Notes under the pieces: generated by a model
Seen by the model: only the letters and a program-made list of their open reading frames with translations
The model's database searches: none
What the model was told of the DNA's origin: nothing
Source: Culex pipiens pallens
Lineage: Eukaryota; Arthropoda; Insecta; Diptera; Culicidae
Length of the DNA: 64,000 bases
Assembly: GCF_016801865.2 (NCBI RefSeq)
Contig: NC_068938.1
Coordinates: 52,282,493 to 52,346,492 of the forward strand
Direction of reading: 5' to 3'
Shown here: one piece after another, positions 43,435 through 54,814 of the stretch
Numbering within the stretch: position 1 is the first letter of the stretch
Layout: each line of letters starts with the position of its first letter
Program-made: the position numbers and the translations under genes

Positions 43435-43640
43435 ATCTGTTAGGATTTGACGCAGACGTCACTCACTATCGATGTCACTTCGGTGAGTTTACTCACTTTC
43501 TACTCTTCTATTCTTTACAATCATCATGCGAGTGAGCTATAAAAGAATAAAATCACTTAATCACAAAAAAAATCGATCGATTTGGTTCAAATTCAAATGA
43601 TTCAATCACCAGTGAGCGAACAATGAGTCAGAAGTGAGTT
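43435..43640. repeat. Cluster of GTGAGT / ACTCAC words
   Basis: At least eight (G/A)TGAGT or ACTCAC copies in 200 bp on both strands, including a TGAGTCA AP-1-like site near 43624. It may be a degenerate inverted-repeat element or a regulatory cluster; no end can be fixed. Confidence 0.35.
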
Positions 43641-43859
43641 GAAAATCAGGACTGATAAATTTAAGTTTTTATCAAATATGATCCAAACTTTTTTTTATTG
43701 GAACATAAACCATTATGTCTAATTGAATTTGAAAAATCTTACTTTTTCGTTATTTTTTGTGACGATGAAATTTCAACTGTTTTTTCTGATTTTAACCAAA
43801 TTTCACATTTCACGTCTGCATATCTGTGTTAAAGTGTTCACTTTTGCACTGCAGCTTTC

Positions 43860-44225
43860 TCTGTAGATATTTTTCCGTCCCCGGTGGGGATGACCTGTAA
43901 TGACAATGGCGGACTCTTACCGTACACATTCTTTTCTGGAGGTCATCCGGCAGGGTGGGTGGGTGGCAGAAACATATTTTTGCCTTATCGCGATTGCTGT
44001 GTGGGAGAGTGATGTTGCCACAGCCAGTGTGAGTTATGCGCGCGGAGTTGGTTTATTGCGAGCAGCTTTGAGTGCTCAAGGAGCAGCGTTATTCGCGGGG
44101 AAGATTGATGGACGAGGTTGAGATTGAATTAGTAATTTTTGGTTGTTTTGTTTTGTTTGTGCTTTAGATGTCAAAAATAAAAATAATGTTTTATTTTACT
44201 TTGGAAATATGTTTTGTTATGGTTT
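43860..44225. other. Unique DNA with a 73-codon plus-strand ORF, not recognised
   Basis: The ORF at 43900-44121 has GC-richer codons than its surroundings and a mid-protein Ala-rich stretch, but no known motif and no neighbouring regulatory signals. I do not call it a gene. Confidence 0.2.
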
Positions 44226-44255
44226 AAAAACCATTGACCAAGGTGACATTGATAG

Positions 44256-44900
44256 AATTTGAATCGGGAAAAGTTGCCCCGACCCCTCTTCGATTTGCGT
44301 GAAACTTTGTTCTAAGGGGTAACTTTTGTCCCTGATCAAGAATCCGTGGTCCGTTTTTTGATATCTGGTGACGGAGGGGCGGTACGACCCCTTTCATTTT
44401 TGAGCATGCGAAAAAAGACATGTTTTTCAATAATTTGCAGCCTGAAACGGTGATGAGATAGAAATTTGGTGTCAAAGGTACTTTTATGTAAAATTAGACG
44501 CCCAATTGGATGGCATACTCAGTATTCCGAAAAAACGTATTTTTCATCGAGAAAAACACTAAAAAAGTTTTAAAAACTCTGCCATTTTCCGTTACTCGAC
44601 TGTAGAAAAATTTGGAACATGTCATTTTATGGGAAATTTAATGTACTTTTCGAATCTACATTGACCCAGAAAGGTAATTTTTTCATTTAGAACAATTTTT
44701 TTCATTTTAAAATTTCGTGTTTTTTCTAACTTTGCAGGGTTATTTTTTAGAGTGTAATAATGTTCTACAAAGACGGACAATTACAAGAAATATATATGAT
44801 ATATGAACATAAGGGGTTTGCTTATAAACATTACGAGTTATCGCGATTTTAGGAAAAAAAGTTTTGAAAAGAAGAGGGGTCGGGGCAACTGCTGTGTGAG
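44256..44900. repeat. Dispersed repeat, copy 2
   Basis: Same family and orientation as 34950-35545; begins AATCGGGAAAAGTTGCC and extends through ATCTACATTGACCC to about 44900. Confidence 0.75.
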
Positions 44901-45202
44901 TTGGCGGAGTTGTGGATTACCCTTTTTCGATTCGAATTCATATTTATTGAGATAATCTTGACACTTTGAGAATATTAAAATAATCTTATAAATATAAATT
45001 ATCGTATTTATAGTTAACTAACTATTTTAAAGTTTATTAAACCTTCTTCTTGAAGTACTTTGAACATTTCTCAACGTATTAAATTTGTACTCTTTATTTT
45101 GCGAAAAAATCTCAAATCTATCAAAGTCATCCCGGCGATCAATGTCACTCCTGTTTACGATGCTTTGCAAATGAATATTTGGTCGGATTAACAATGCCTA
45201 TA

Positions 45203-45440
45203 CACTCAAACCCCGATGGTTTGACACCAACTGTTGTCAAACGAACGGGGTCACTTTTTAGTTTGACACCCCTTTTACACGGACTTCACACGCACTACCA
45301 AACGTTTGTTTTGATAGTGTGCGTGAGCGCCGTGTAAAAAGTGACAGTTCGTCACTTTTTAGTTTGACTTTGACCAACCAACAGGGTAAAAACTAAAAAA
45401 GTGTCAAACGAAAAAGTGACCAACCACCGGGGGTTGAGTG
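45203..45440. mobile_element. TA-flanked MITE, CACTCAAACCCCG termini
   Basis: CACTCAAACCCCGATGG and CCGGGGGTTGAGTG are inverted ends, each flanked by TA (45201-45202, 45441-45442), as in Tc1/mariner-type MITEs. Internal inverted words include GTCACTTTTTAGTTTGAC (twice, about 45269 and 45349) and TTTACACGG / CCGTGTAAA. Confidence 0.85.
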
Positions 45441-45529
45441 TAAAAGAAAATTGATTTTATTTTTAATTTTCAAAAATAAAAAAAAAATGTGGAAGATTTA
45501 ACATACAAGCATTCCTTTTTTACCATTAA

Positions 45530-45764
45530 CCTTTTCAGGCCTGATGGGTCATATATGACCCAAAAATCAAAATTTTCTAAAGTAGTCTATAATTTGTGTT
45601 TGGTCCTCAGGATAATTTTCCCCTCATTAACTGTCTGGACCCTGTGCCTGCAGTTCCCGTTACAGTTTATATGGAATTCCAATAAGAATGTAACAGAAAA
45701 ATCAGGCTTTGGGTCCAGACTGTTAAATCAATAAATATTTTTTTTAAAGGTCAGGCCTGAAAGG
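45530..45764. mobile_element. TTAA-flanked MITE (piggyBac-like)
   Basis: TTAA at 45526 is followed by CCTTTTCAGGCCTGA, and TCAGGCCTGAAAGGG is followed by TTAA near 45765. TTAA duplication with C-starting inverted ends is the piggyBac signature. A second inner inverted pair, TAACTGTCTGGACCC / GGGTCCAGACTGTTA, lies about 100 bp inside. Non-autonomous. Confidence 0.82.
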
Positions 45765-46257
45765 GTTAAAACAATCCACAAAATTAAATTTCACTTTGCA
45801 CTTTGCAGAAGACAGTGACCAAACATTCAATAAGACTCCCTTTCCAAACGCATTTAAAAAATTCAAAATATTTGTTTTGAGGAGATTCGAAAATTTAACG
45901 AAGAGCAGATTTTTTATATTGAAAATTGAACCTTTAGTTTTTGAGAGATCAGTAACTGAGTACTATCTGGGTGACATTTAAGAAACTTAAAAATAAGAAA
46001 AAGTAAAGTACTTTTATTTCTCAATAGCAATGTTATATTAAAAAACCGTAGTTTTTGCTCCTAATCCCCTTTTTTATATCAAAACTTCATAACTCGGTGA
46101 CAAATTTATAAATTTGATGCCTTTTTTGGTCCGCTAAACATACCAAAAAGTTTCAAAAATATGCATTTCTGGAATTCAACTATTAAAAGTTTATTAAAAA
46201 ATGAGGACAATTTCTCACCAATATTTACAACTTTATCGTAGACACGCAATTTAACTA

Positions 46258-47135
46258 CCGTAAAACGGAGTGACTTTGATAGGTTCGAGATTTTTCCGCA
46301 AACGTACGGAATGGTTTAGAATCATACTGATCGTGGTAGAGAAGTGTTCAAAGTACCTCAAGAAGAACTTTTCATAAAATTTTGAAAAGTTTAAAAAGTT
46401 AGTTAACTATAGTTAAGAAAATGTTGATGAAAGTCATTATTTTAAACTTCTCAAAGTGTCATGATTTTCTCAATGAACATGATTTTGAATCGTTAAACGG
46501 AATGCATTTTCAGATTCATTGGACAATTTTCCACTAGGAGAAGGTTAACTATTAAATATCTGTGTTTTTAAAAAACAATTTAAAAAAATCTGCATATTTA
46601 TAGGCAATTTCAGTTGAACAAATTTCATGTAAAATGTGAAAACTTGTGATTTGTGCTTCGAATTCAGTATAAAATGCAATATAAATCGATAATTTTATAC
46701 ACAAAACGAGTTTTAAAAAAATTCAGGCAAAATTACGACTTTTTAACAATTTTACCTAAAATTTAAATGTATTTTGTTAAAAAGCTAATAAACTTAGTTA
46801 ATTAAATATAAACATTGATTTTTTTCTTTAAAACTATATCAGCTACTTTAGTGATGGTACATTTAACGTACAAATAAAGTTTGAACATCTTAAATATGAT
46901 TTTAACAAGAAAAACTATGACTATCAAAGTCACCCCGGAATTTAAACTAAGAATTTTTAACGTAACTATTTTTCTAAACACTATTAAAAAAACTTTTTTT
47001 CCAAAATAGTGCATGGACTTTGTGTGGCCTACCCCAGTACAAGTTTTAAAAATAATAATCTTGAGAAAAACCTTACCTGTTGGAAAATATTCCAAAAACA
47101 AATTGAAATCCTATCAAAGTCACCCCGGCTTTCGG
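46258..47135. mobile_element. TA-flanked MITE, CCGTAAAACGGAGTGACTTT ends
   Basis: Left CCGTAAAACGGAGTGACTTT and right AAAGTCACCCCGGCTTTCGG are inverted termini, with TA at both edges (46256-46257, 47136-47137). The terminal word also recurs internally (ATCAAAGTCACCCCGG at about 46923) and outside at 45120. ORFs inside are short and unrelated to transposases. Confidence 0.75.
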
Positions 47136-47559
47136 TACCTAACTAACATTAAATCTGTAACCGATATTTCGAAAGTGAACACGGAGCTCCGGTCTCTTTT
47201 CAATTTCTCTGCTAGTGCTTTTTGAATCTTATTTGAGGTGATAAGATTATCGCTGTTAATTTTTTCCGAGGTTTAAGAGATCATGATCATATTATATTGG
47301 AGAATTTTGACAGATTACGTGTTAGATAAAATGTATAATACATATTTGTAATTTTACATATTCCATGTAATTGTGGCAAAATTACATCGAAAACGGGGTA
47401 TCATTCAACCATATTTTTTACGCCATCCAAAATTGAAATGTTATTGATTGTGTTTGTGGTTTTAAATCCACAGTTTAATCACAACTTTTATTATAAAGAT
47501 GTTCAGAAACAAAATTTTCACTAAACCATCCCGTATCATATTAAATAAATCCATCCAGA

Positions 47560-49120
47560 TTGTCACTCTTCGACCTTCCTAATAGACAAATAACTGTCGG
47601 AATATAGTTCCTCCTCCTAAAGCTCACCATCATCACATGGTTCAGAACCTGTCACAGGGCAGCAGCATCAGCGACAGCAGCCGAAGCATCCAATATCGCC
47701 CACAGGAATTCAATCTAGCGATAACACGTGTTCTCGGTTCCACCTACTCACCGAACGGTTGAGAAATCGTTCTCCCTCCCTCCAACACTCTTCTTTGGGC
47801 CGACGATGAGGTTGTCACTGTTGTCAGTGACCAGCTTTTTCCCGGAAATGTTGGGACTAAGAGTGAAAAGGTGATTTACCCTTCAGCTTCCAATTTGTTT
47901 ATAATGTCAAGAAAGTAGGACAAAATGATGAAGATATTGAATTAAACGGAACTTTTTGGAATACTTAACAGGAAAAGTTTGACCATGGTAAACAGATCAT
48001 GAAAATTTAAGAACCTGGTCCTAGCAGGGTTGCCTCGAGAATACACGACTTTATCTAATACTTCCGGGGGTCGTTGTGCCCGGTAGAGAGCGAACCAGAT
48101 GACCAACGTGACCAAATCTTGCGACACGTGAGTCCCCAGAGAGGGACACGAACCGAAAAAAGAGCTCCACTTCAAAGGAATGGAGCACAAACACACAAAC
48201 ACACGTGTGTTTATTTCATGTTGTTTACGTAAATACAATAAAGCCAATTTGGGTCAAAGAAAAAACGCAGGGGTTCGATTGGGACTCGTATCGGCTTAAC
48301 CCCAATTCTGACCGGGTACATTATTGAGTACATGTTGAAGCAGAAAGTGGACTTCGATTGGACTTTAATAAGTGGCATAGGTTGAACTCTAGGCTTTTCT
48401 AGCAGAAATGGATCAAGTTATATGATATTGTTAGATATATTGATTTTGAATTACATTTTCTGTTAAATTTCTAATACTGAGCTCCTCTCTCTTCCTCTCA
48501 TTGTCATCTGATACTGATGAACCAAGATTTAATAAATCAATCGATCAACCCGCAAGCAGACATCCTTCAGTCAGATGTTCACCACCGTGAAAAATTTTCT
48601 CGCAAGAAAAAGAAACTTTCTTTGGTTCAACTTGTACACAAAATCACGACCGCGGAACCTGTTAGCGCACAGGTGTGTCACCTTTTTTGCTGCGCACACA
48701 AGGAAGGAAAAAGTTTCAGACTAATTAATTCCAAAGGCGGTGGCGGTGGCGGGGTCGTTGTCAAGAAGACGCTAATGGTCGGGTGACAGCCAGCATCCGG
48801 TGGTGTGATTGGAAGCAGATTCTTCGTTTGCCGTGGGAGACCTCCGGAGGAAGCTTGTATTTTTTTTCTTTCTTTCTTGTATCGTGACACATATACACAC
48901 ATATAAACACAGGATGTATAGGATCGAGGAAGTAGATTCCCGCAGCTGTCACCGTTGCCAGGGATATCCCTGAATTAATCATCAACTTTGGAAGAAAGCT
49001 GATCTGGCGCAAAATGTCGCCAGCTGGTGTTGTTATCGGGATAATCCCGGTGAATTACGTTGGCAAGGATGCCGAAGGCAGCAGATTTTCTTGGTAGTGA
49101 TTTGTAGTAAACAGGAAGAG
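47560..49120. other. Unique DNA, intron-like, with a 41-codon ORF of interest
   Basis: Mostly non-repetitive. A plus-strand ORF at 47637-47762 starts MVQNLSQGSSISDSSRSI; several 80-100-codon ORFs on both strands are unrecognised. CA/GT microsatellites occur at about 48187-48208 and 48889-48903. No exon structure demonstrated. Confidence 0.25.
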
Positions 49121-49634
49121 CTGGTTTTAAAGAGTTTTTTTCTCCGCAAATAATGTTTAGATAATTATGGCAGCAATTACTGGAACTTTAGACTTCAATT
49201 AAATTTCTAAAAATAATGAATCAGTTTTTTTTTTGTATTTTACCCCATAGTATTTAAAATACGAAATTTTTACCGGATAGAATCGACTTTACAAATAATG
49301 TTGAATGTTATTTTCAAATACTTTTCTTTTTGCTTTTTCTTTTCCGGAAAATTATATAGCGGAAAATTATATAACTTCATGCTCAATGTTCAATTCAATT
49401 TTAATTTACTTACCAACATGGAAAAGCTTTATACTTTGTCTTCAAATTTGTATCATTAAAATATTCAACAATTGATACTGTTGTTTTTTTAAATGAAAAT
49501 TAAAGAAAAAAATAAAAGTGCTTAGATTCAGAACAATTGCGCCATAATTAGACCAAATAATAAGACCTTTATTTTTTTGTTTGGCATTTAGGGTGGTCTA
49601 AAAAATCATCAATTTCATCGATTTTCACAAAACC

Positions 49635-50125
49635 ATTTTTTTTCTCAAAAAATCATAACTTCGCTTCATTTCAACCAGCTTTATAGCTGTGTCCCGCCCG
49701 TGTGGATCAATCGGACCGCGCACTGGACTCACAATCCAGAGGTCGCCGGTTCGAATCCCGCGGCGGGCGCTCTAAAATTCTTTGTGTAAATATGGGTATT
49801 CGGCGCCGTCGCTCCGTGCCATACTTTCATACACTTAGGAGCCCAGGGCGGCGAAGTCCTTGTAGATAAAAAGGAAGACACTAGTGGTTGGTACTAGCAA
49901 TGGTGGCCGACAGCTATAAAGTCAACTTCGTTTTTATAGCTGTGTTGGACGCAAATGAAAGATAATAAGTTTGGCTTTTAGGTAAACATAGTTTGGAATT
50001 TTCAAAAATTCTAGATATTTCTCCACACTTTTTTCCTTGAAAGTCCTAACTATTCGCTTTCATTAGCATCCAAGAGAGCTGTAATTGGTTGAAATGAAGC
50101 GAAGTTATGATTTAAAAAAAATTAC
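49635..50125. repeat. Inverted-repeat element split by a SINE
   Basis: Left arm AAATCATAACTTCGCTTCAT...CAACCAGCTTTATAGCTG (about 49661-49689) is mirrored by AGAGCTGTAATTGGTTGAAA...ATGAAGCGAAGTTATGATTT (about 50073-50115). The SINE at 49693-49932 sits at the inner edge of the left arm. Confidence 0.7.
49693..49932 (+). mobile_element. tRNA-headed SINE with 13-bp target duplication
   Basis: A 240-bp insertion flanked by perfect TTTATAGCTGTGT repeats (49680-49692, 49933-49945). The first 75 bases are tRNA-like: CGCCCGT pairs with GCGGGCG, CTGGA-CTCACAA-TCCAG forms an anticodon arm with CAC (Val-like), and an exact pol III B box GGTTCGAATCC is at 49748-49758. The T stem has one mismatch. The body (TATGGGTATTCGGCGCCGTC and on) is not tRNA-related and ends in TATAAAGTCAACTTCG without a poly(A) tail. 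Confidence 0.88.
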
Positions 50126-50214
50126 ACACAATTGAAAAGAAAAAATTCCATGTGATCAAAAATTATATGTCTATTTCTAAGATTTTTTTCTAGCCAAACA
50201 TAATAGAAAAATTG

Positions 50215-51245
50215 CAGTATTGAAAAGTAATCTCAGTATTCATTTGAGTGCTCAAAAGTTCAACTTTTCAACTTTTTGAAACTGTTCTGGTGCCTAATAT
50301 TGAAGGCCAATAAAATTCATGCGAGTAAATGAATATTTCACTGAAAAAATCCAGTTCAAAGGAAACCTCTCGAATCGTGCTGAAAAATTCTTTTTTTTTG
50401 CAGCTTGTTACATAAACTATTATTAAAACCATATGAAAGTGTGCCAAAATGCACTGTGAAATTTTAAACTGCCCCGTTCAAATCACAACTATATTGCAAA
50501 ATATTACTTTTCAACACAAGTACTGAAAAGTTCAACTTTTTAGCATTCGTTTAAGTGCTGAAAAGTTGTAGAACTTAACCATACAACATTTTTTTGCAAT
50601 TCCGATTGTACAGAACCGGATGGGGCCGGATCACTCTGGCTAGTTCCGGAGAGAATTGAAACCGCGGGGCGTAGAAATCAAACGAACTTTATTTCTCTAC
50701 TTGAACACAACGAACTTCTTCAACGGACACTTTATTGGGATCTAACTCTAATTACATGAAACATACATGGATCAGATCGGTGCATCTTCGCGCCACCGAT
50801 CGCAGTAAGCTGGGAGGGTTAATTTTGTGAGAGTGGGACCACAGAGAGTTTAAAATTAGAGAGAAAGAGCGACTTCAGAACTGCCACCTAAACAGGCGAG
50901 AATTAGTACGGCGCGGGGTAGCACCAGCCGCGCGTACCACAGTACATCATTAGTCGTCTCTTTTGCTTACCTCTACCAATTCTTTACACCGATAAACACC
51001 CTTTGAGTGAAATTTTAAGTCAAATTTTCATGTATTTTGTCAATAAATCGATTAAATCAAAGTTCAACTTTTCAGCACCCATTCCAGTGCTGAAAAGTAG
51101 AACTTTTCAGCATTTATTTTGAAAAGTGTTGCTATTCGATTCTGTTATTTTTGGTACAGAAAAGTAGGCTATTTCGTCGTTCAAGAATGACAGGAAAAGT
51201 AAGTAGTTTCACGACGTTATTGCAAAAATGTACTTTTGAGAGTTA
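50215..51245. repeat. Repeat rich in AAAAGTTCAACTTTTCAGCA palindromes, split by a solo LTR
   Basis: GTGCTGAAAAGT / ACTTTTCAGCA words recur at about 50228-50275, 50520-50575 and 51060-51130 on both strands. The solo LTR at 50607-50988 separates the blocks. Likely an AT-rich inverted-repeat element. Confidence 0.55.
50607..50988 (-). mobile_element. Solo LTR of an LTR retrotransposon, 5-bp TSD CCGAT
   Basis: A 382-bp GC-richer block beginning TGTACAGAACCGG and ending CTTTACA, with CCGAT directly before (50602-50606) and directly after (50989-50993). TG...CA ends and a 5-bp duplication define an LTR; no internal region, PBS or second LTR is present, so LTR-LTR recombination removed the rest. 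Two AATAAA signals occur on the minus strand only (from TTTATT near 50689 and 50730), which suggests minus orientation. Ty3-like or BEL-like assignment is not possible from an LTR alone. Confidence 0.85.
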
Positions 51246-51866
51246 ACTAGAGTGTCAAATTTTCAGTCCATGACGAGTTTTCCCGTTAGGATTTTTTCTG
51301 ATTCTCTGGAAATTTACAAATTTTCCGAAATTCAAGCTAAAGCACGCATTTTATTAAGTAATGCATTTGATTTTTTTTTCTCAAAATGATTGAATTTAAA
51401 TTTGATACAATTTAAGTTACTGTTTTTTTAATCTCATAAATTCATCTCAAGGTTTTTGTTTTAGCTAATCTTAGTGTCTGAACCATTTGAACCTGGAGAC
51501 AGCTGTTGCTTATATGCCGTGCAGCAGATATCACAATATTACAAAATTAAAATGGGCTGTTAAATTTTTGGTGAGCCTTCTAAAATTGAATTGGTCCATG
51601 TATCATTTAAAAAAAACTAAAAATGTGACATATAATATTTCAAAAATTCGATATAAATATTTGAAATCTCTTGATTTTTTAAAGATGATATTTCAAAGCA
51701 AAGGGTTCAATGTAAAAAATAAGGGAGTTTAGACTTATAAGGCGTTTTAACGCTTTTCCATTTTGTTCAAGAGCTGAAACCAGCAAGACTTGTTCTTTAA
51801 AAGTTATGAGTCATAAAAACGTCATTACTTTATTTTTTTTTTCATTTCAACTCTATGTGTCAATGT

Positions 51867-52779
51867 TAGAGGTGGGCAAAACCGCTCTTTTTTAGGAGCC
51901 GCTCATTTTCGTTCGCCAATTAAAAAGAGACGCTCTTTTGAACGGCTCTTTCGCTCTTTTTTTTTTTAAATTTGGATAAAAAGGTTTTTCATAAAGAATC
52001 GTGTTATTTTATAAGTTATTTCACATTGGACTTTTATAAATTATTTGATAAAAAAATACTGAAAACGAGAAGATGCCCTTGAAAACCATAGGATTTCTAC
52101 ACGAACCTAAAAATTCGAGTAATTGAATGGCATCGAAACTTAAATCTAGGATGCTGGTAAAATTGGTATTAATTTGAAAATTGCGTTTATTTTTGCTATA
52201 GAGCATTAGAGCATTAGAGTATTGATCTAATGCTGATATTTTATTTGGAGAAAATATTCTGTGAACTCTTTTCTACAATCTGATTTAATCGATAAAGTCT
52301 ATAAACGCCAAAGTTTAATAAGACAAAAGGATTTTTTTTCGAAAGTCTCTAAACTATTAAGATTTTTGATAATATTTTATAAATAATGCAATTTGAAATG
52401 CTCAAATTTGTATTCCTGTAGTACTTTAATGTACAATCAGTTGTACAATGAATAGTTTTCTTTTAATTTTGTTTAGAAAATCATTTACTTTTGGGATAAC
52501 AGGCTATTGTAACCAATAAAACAACAAATTACAAATTAGCTTTTATAAGCATTGAAATATTTGAAATTGCATTTCCAATCCTCAGAAACAAATTTAATAC
52601 TTTTTTTTGAAATTCCAAAAATTATATATATAACAAAAATCATGAAATCTTGAAACGGTTCTTTCAAAAGACCGGAGTTTAAAAAAGAACCGCGGTTCTT
52701 TTTTTGTGAGCCACGGTTCGTTCGCTCTTTTCAGTGAACCGGCTATTTGAGCGGCTCGCTCTTTTTTTGCCCACCTCTA
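51867..52779. mobile_element. hAT-like non-autonomous element, 8-bp TSD GTCAATGT
   Basis: A 913-bp element with ends TAGAGGTGGGCAAA and TTTGCCCACCTCTA, flanked by GTCAATGT on both sides (51859-51866, 52780-52787). An 8-bp duplication and a TAGRGGTGGGC terminus are hAT hallmarks. Subterminal regions contain many copies of CGCTCTTT / AAAGAGCG and GAACCG words on both sides, as expected for transposase-binding sites. The AT-rich interior has no transposase. Confidence 0.92.
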
Positions 52780-52794
52780 GTCAATGTTGATTAT

Positions 52795-54640
52795 AATCGC
52801 CTTCACTCAAACTGGTTACAGAGACAAGTTTAAAAGCAAGTTTTGATTTTGGAGTAGTATTCTATTTTTTTATTTACTCTACAATTCGAAATACGGCTCA
52901 TATGATTTTTTTTCCTCACGCTTATTTTGACCAAATAAAATTTATGTCCGATACAATTTGATTGAACAATATTATTAAAAACAAGGATCAGAAAAATTTA
53001 GTATATTTTTTATTAATTTCTCAAGAATACGCAGAATTTCCCTAGAAATTGGTTCTAAAATTCCAGTTTCTCGGGATTTTTTTACCCCGAGAAATTGGAC
53101 ACTTTAAGCTTTACTGTTGATTTTACTTTTATACATTTTCGATATTGATATTTTTATTGAAGTTAATTCTGTTACTGTCTTTAAAACTATTCAAAAACTA
53201 ATATAATAGTAAAGCTAACTAAAGAAAATGTTTCTGATTTAAATATATAGTTTCAATGGCCTGATATATTTTTTTTAAATTTGCTTTACAATGAATCAGT
53301 AAGGACGTTACCAAAACACGATTCTCAATGTCCCCATCTGGCATCGATGATGCAGCACTCAACGCTGCTTTAAAGCTCCCATACGAAGCCTCCCAGCAAT
53401 AACCTCAAAGCTCTTCATCATTATCTGCGCATCCCTTAACCCATCCCAACTGCCAAACTTTTCCCCCCTTTGATAAACCCTTGAACCCGACAGTCGACCG
53501 TGGAGTGCACAAACACACATTAAGTATTGAGAAAATTGGATATTAATTTTCAGCATTAGCATGATTTGATGAGGACGACGCTCGTATACGCACACGTACA
53601 GTGAACGCGAACGTCAACGAACGTACGTGCCCCCAACAAAACGCCGGATGAAATTGCGTGTGTGTGTGGGTGCGATGTGTAAATGTGTACCTCCCTCTCC
53701 GAACGAAGAGTACTTTGTAATCCAATAATCTAGTCTTGTGTTCGCTGTCAAGCGCCTGAAACGACGCCTTGCCATATCCGCCAATACGGCGATACTGGCA
53801 GGCCAAAGGAGATCGAGGAAGACAGCGGCAAGCATATGTGCATAAGTGTGGGATCCTTTTCTGTCAAGAGTGTCAGCAGAGCACAAAGTGGGAGTTGGGC
53901 CGGGAAAATCCGTAACGGTTGGACTCTTTGAGGAGTTTATGGGAAAAGTTATAAACACCATAAAAACGGAAAGTAATTAATGAAAGGGGTGAGCCTCCGG
54001 GCCTTAGAAATGCGGGGAGGGTTTTGTAATTGAAAAATGTTACATGGTTGAGCCTCGAGGAGCAATGCGCCTCCAAGGTTAAGGAGGCAAACAAATTAAT
54101 CTCTGGGGTTGAGTATGTTTTGGGAGATATTAAAAACCGCAAAGTTCATGACGTAAAATATCATACACGCGTGACGAGTGGGGAATCATAACAACATGAC
54201 GTGAGTTCATCAAAGCTGAGGAAACATGGAAGCAATTTGCAAATTTTTTTTACGTAATTTGTCATTTTTGAAGGAAAAATATAGGTATAGGGAAAATTAT
54301 AGTATGTCTTAATTCGTTCCAAAGATTAATTATTAAAATTTCATTTTGTTTTAGAAAATCTCTTCTAACTTGAAAAATCGTATACAAATCCATTCAAAAT
54401 CACATGTCTGTGTAAGTGGGTGAGTGAGGAAGAGTGAAATAAAAAATAAAAAAAGATTCTCAACAATGGCCCTACACAACTGGTCCTGAAAACAATTTTA
54501 AATGAAGTCCTCAAGATTAATAAAAGCTTGGTTTGGCAAGGAAGTAAATAATTTTACACATTTTAAAACGTCTCTTATGTTTCGAACAAACGAAAAAGAA
54601 TTATGAAGATATGACACCACTTTGTTAAGTAAAGACCACT
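52795..54640. other. AT-rich then unique DNA with possible regulatory or exonic islands
   Basis: 53290-54200 is GC-richer than its surroundings. It contains overlapping minus-strand ORFs, a (GT)n at about 53658-53670, and a stretch at 53691-53794 that could be read as an exon (see findings). Nothing is certain. Confidence 0.3.
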
Positions 54641-54643
54641 TTA

Positions 54644-54814
54644 GGGACTATCCATAAACCACGTGGACACCTTAGGGGGGGAGGGAGTGTTCATCGACTG
54701 GCCACGCTCCATACAAAAGAAATTTGTTTTGTATAGAAATTAGCCACGAGACGGGGAGGGGGGGGGGGGGTCTGATAATTCAAAAAAGTGTCCACGTGGT
54801 TTATGGATAGTCTC
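54644..54814. mobile_element. TTA-flanked MITE with GGGACTATCCATAAACCACG termini
   Basis: Inverted ends of 27 bp (CATAAACCACGTGGACAC / GTGTCCACGTGGTTTATG near the tips) flanked by TTA (54641-54643, 54815-54817). A 3-bp TWA-type duplication suggests PIF/Harbinger. The interior has two G-runs, one of about 12 Gs near 54759-54770. Confidence 0.85.

Noticed and set aside
49693..49768. Functional tRNA-Val gene
   Set aside because: T-stem mismatch, non-tRNA body continuing downstream and perfect target duplications around the whole 240-bp unit show a SINE.
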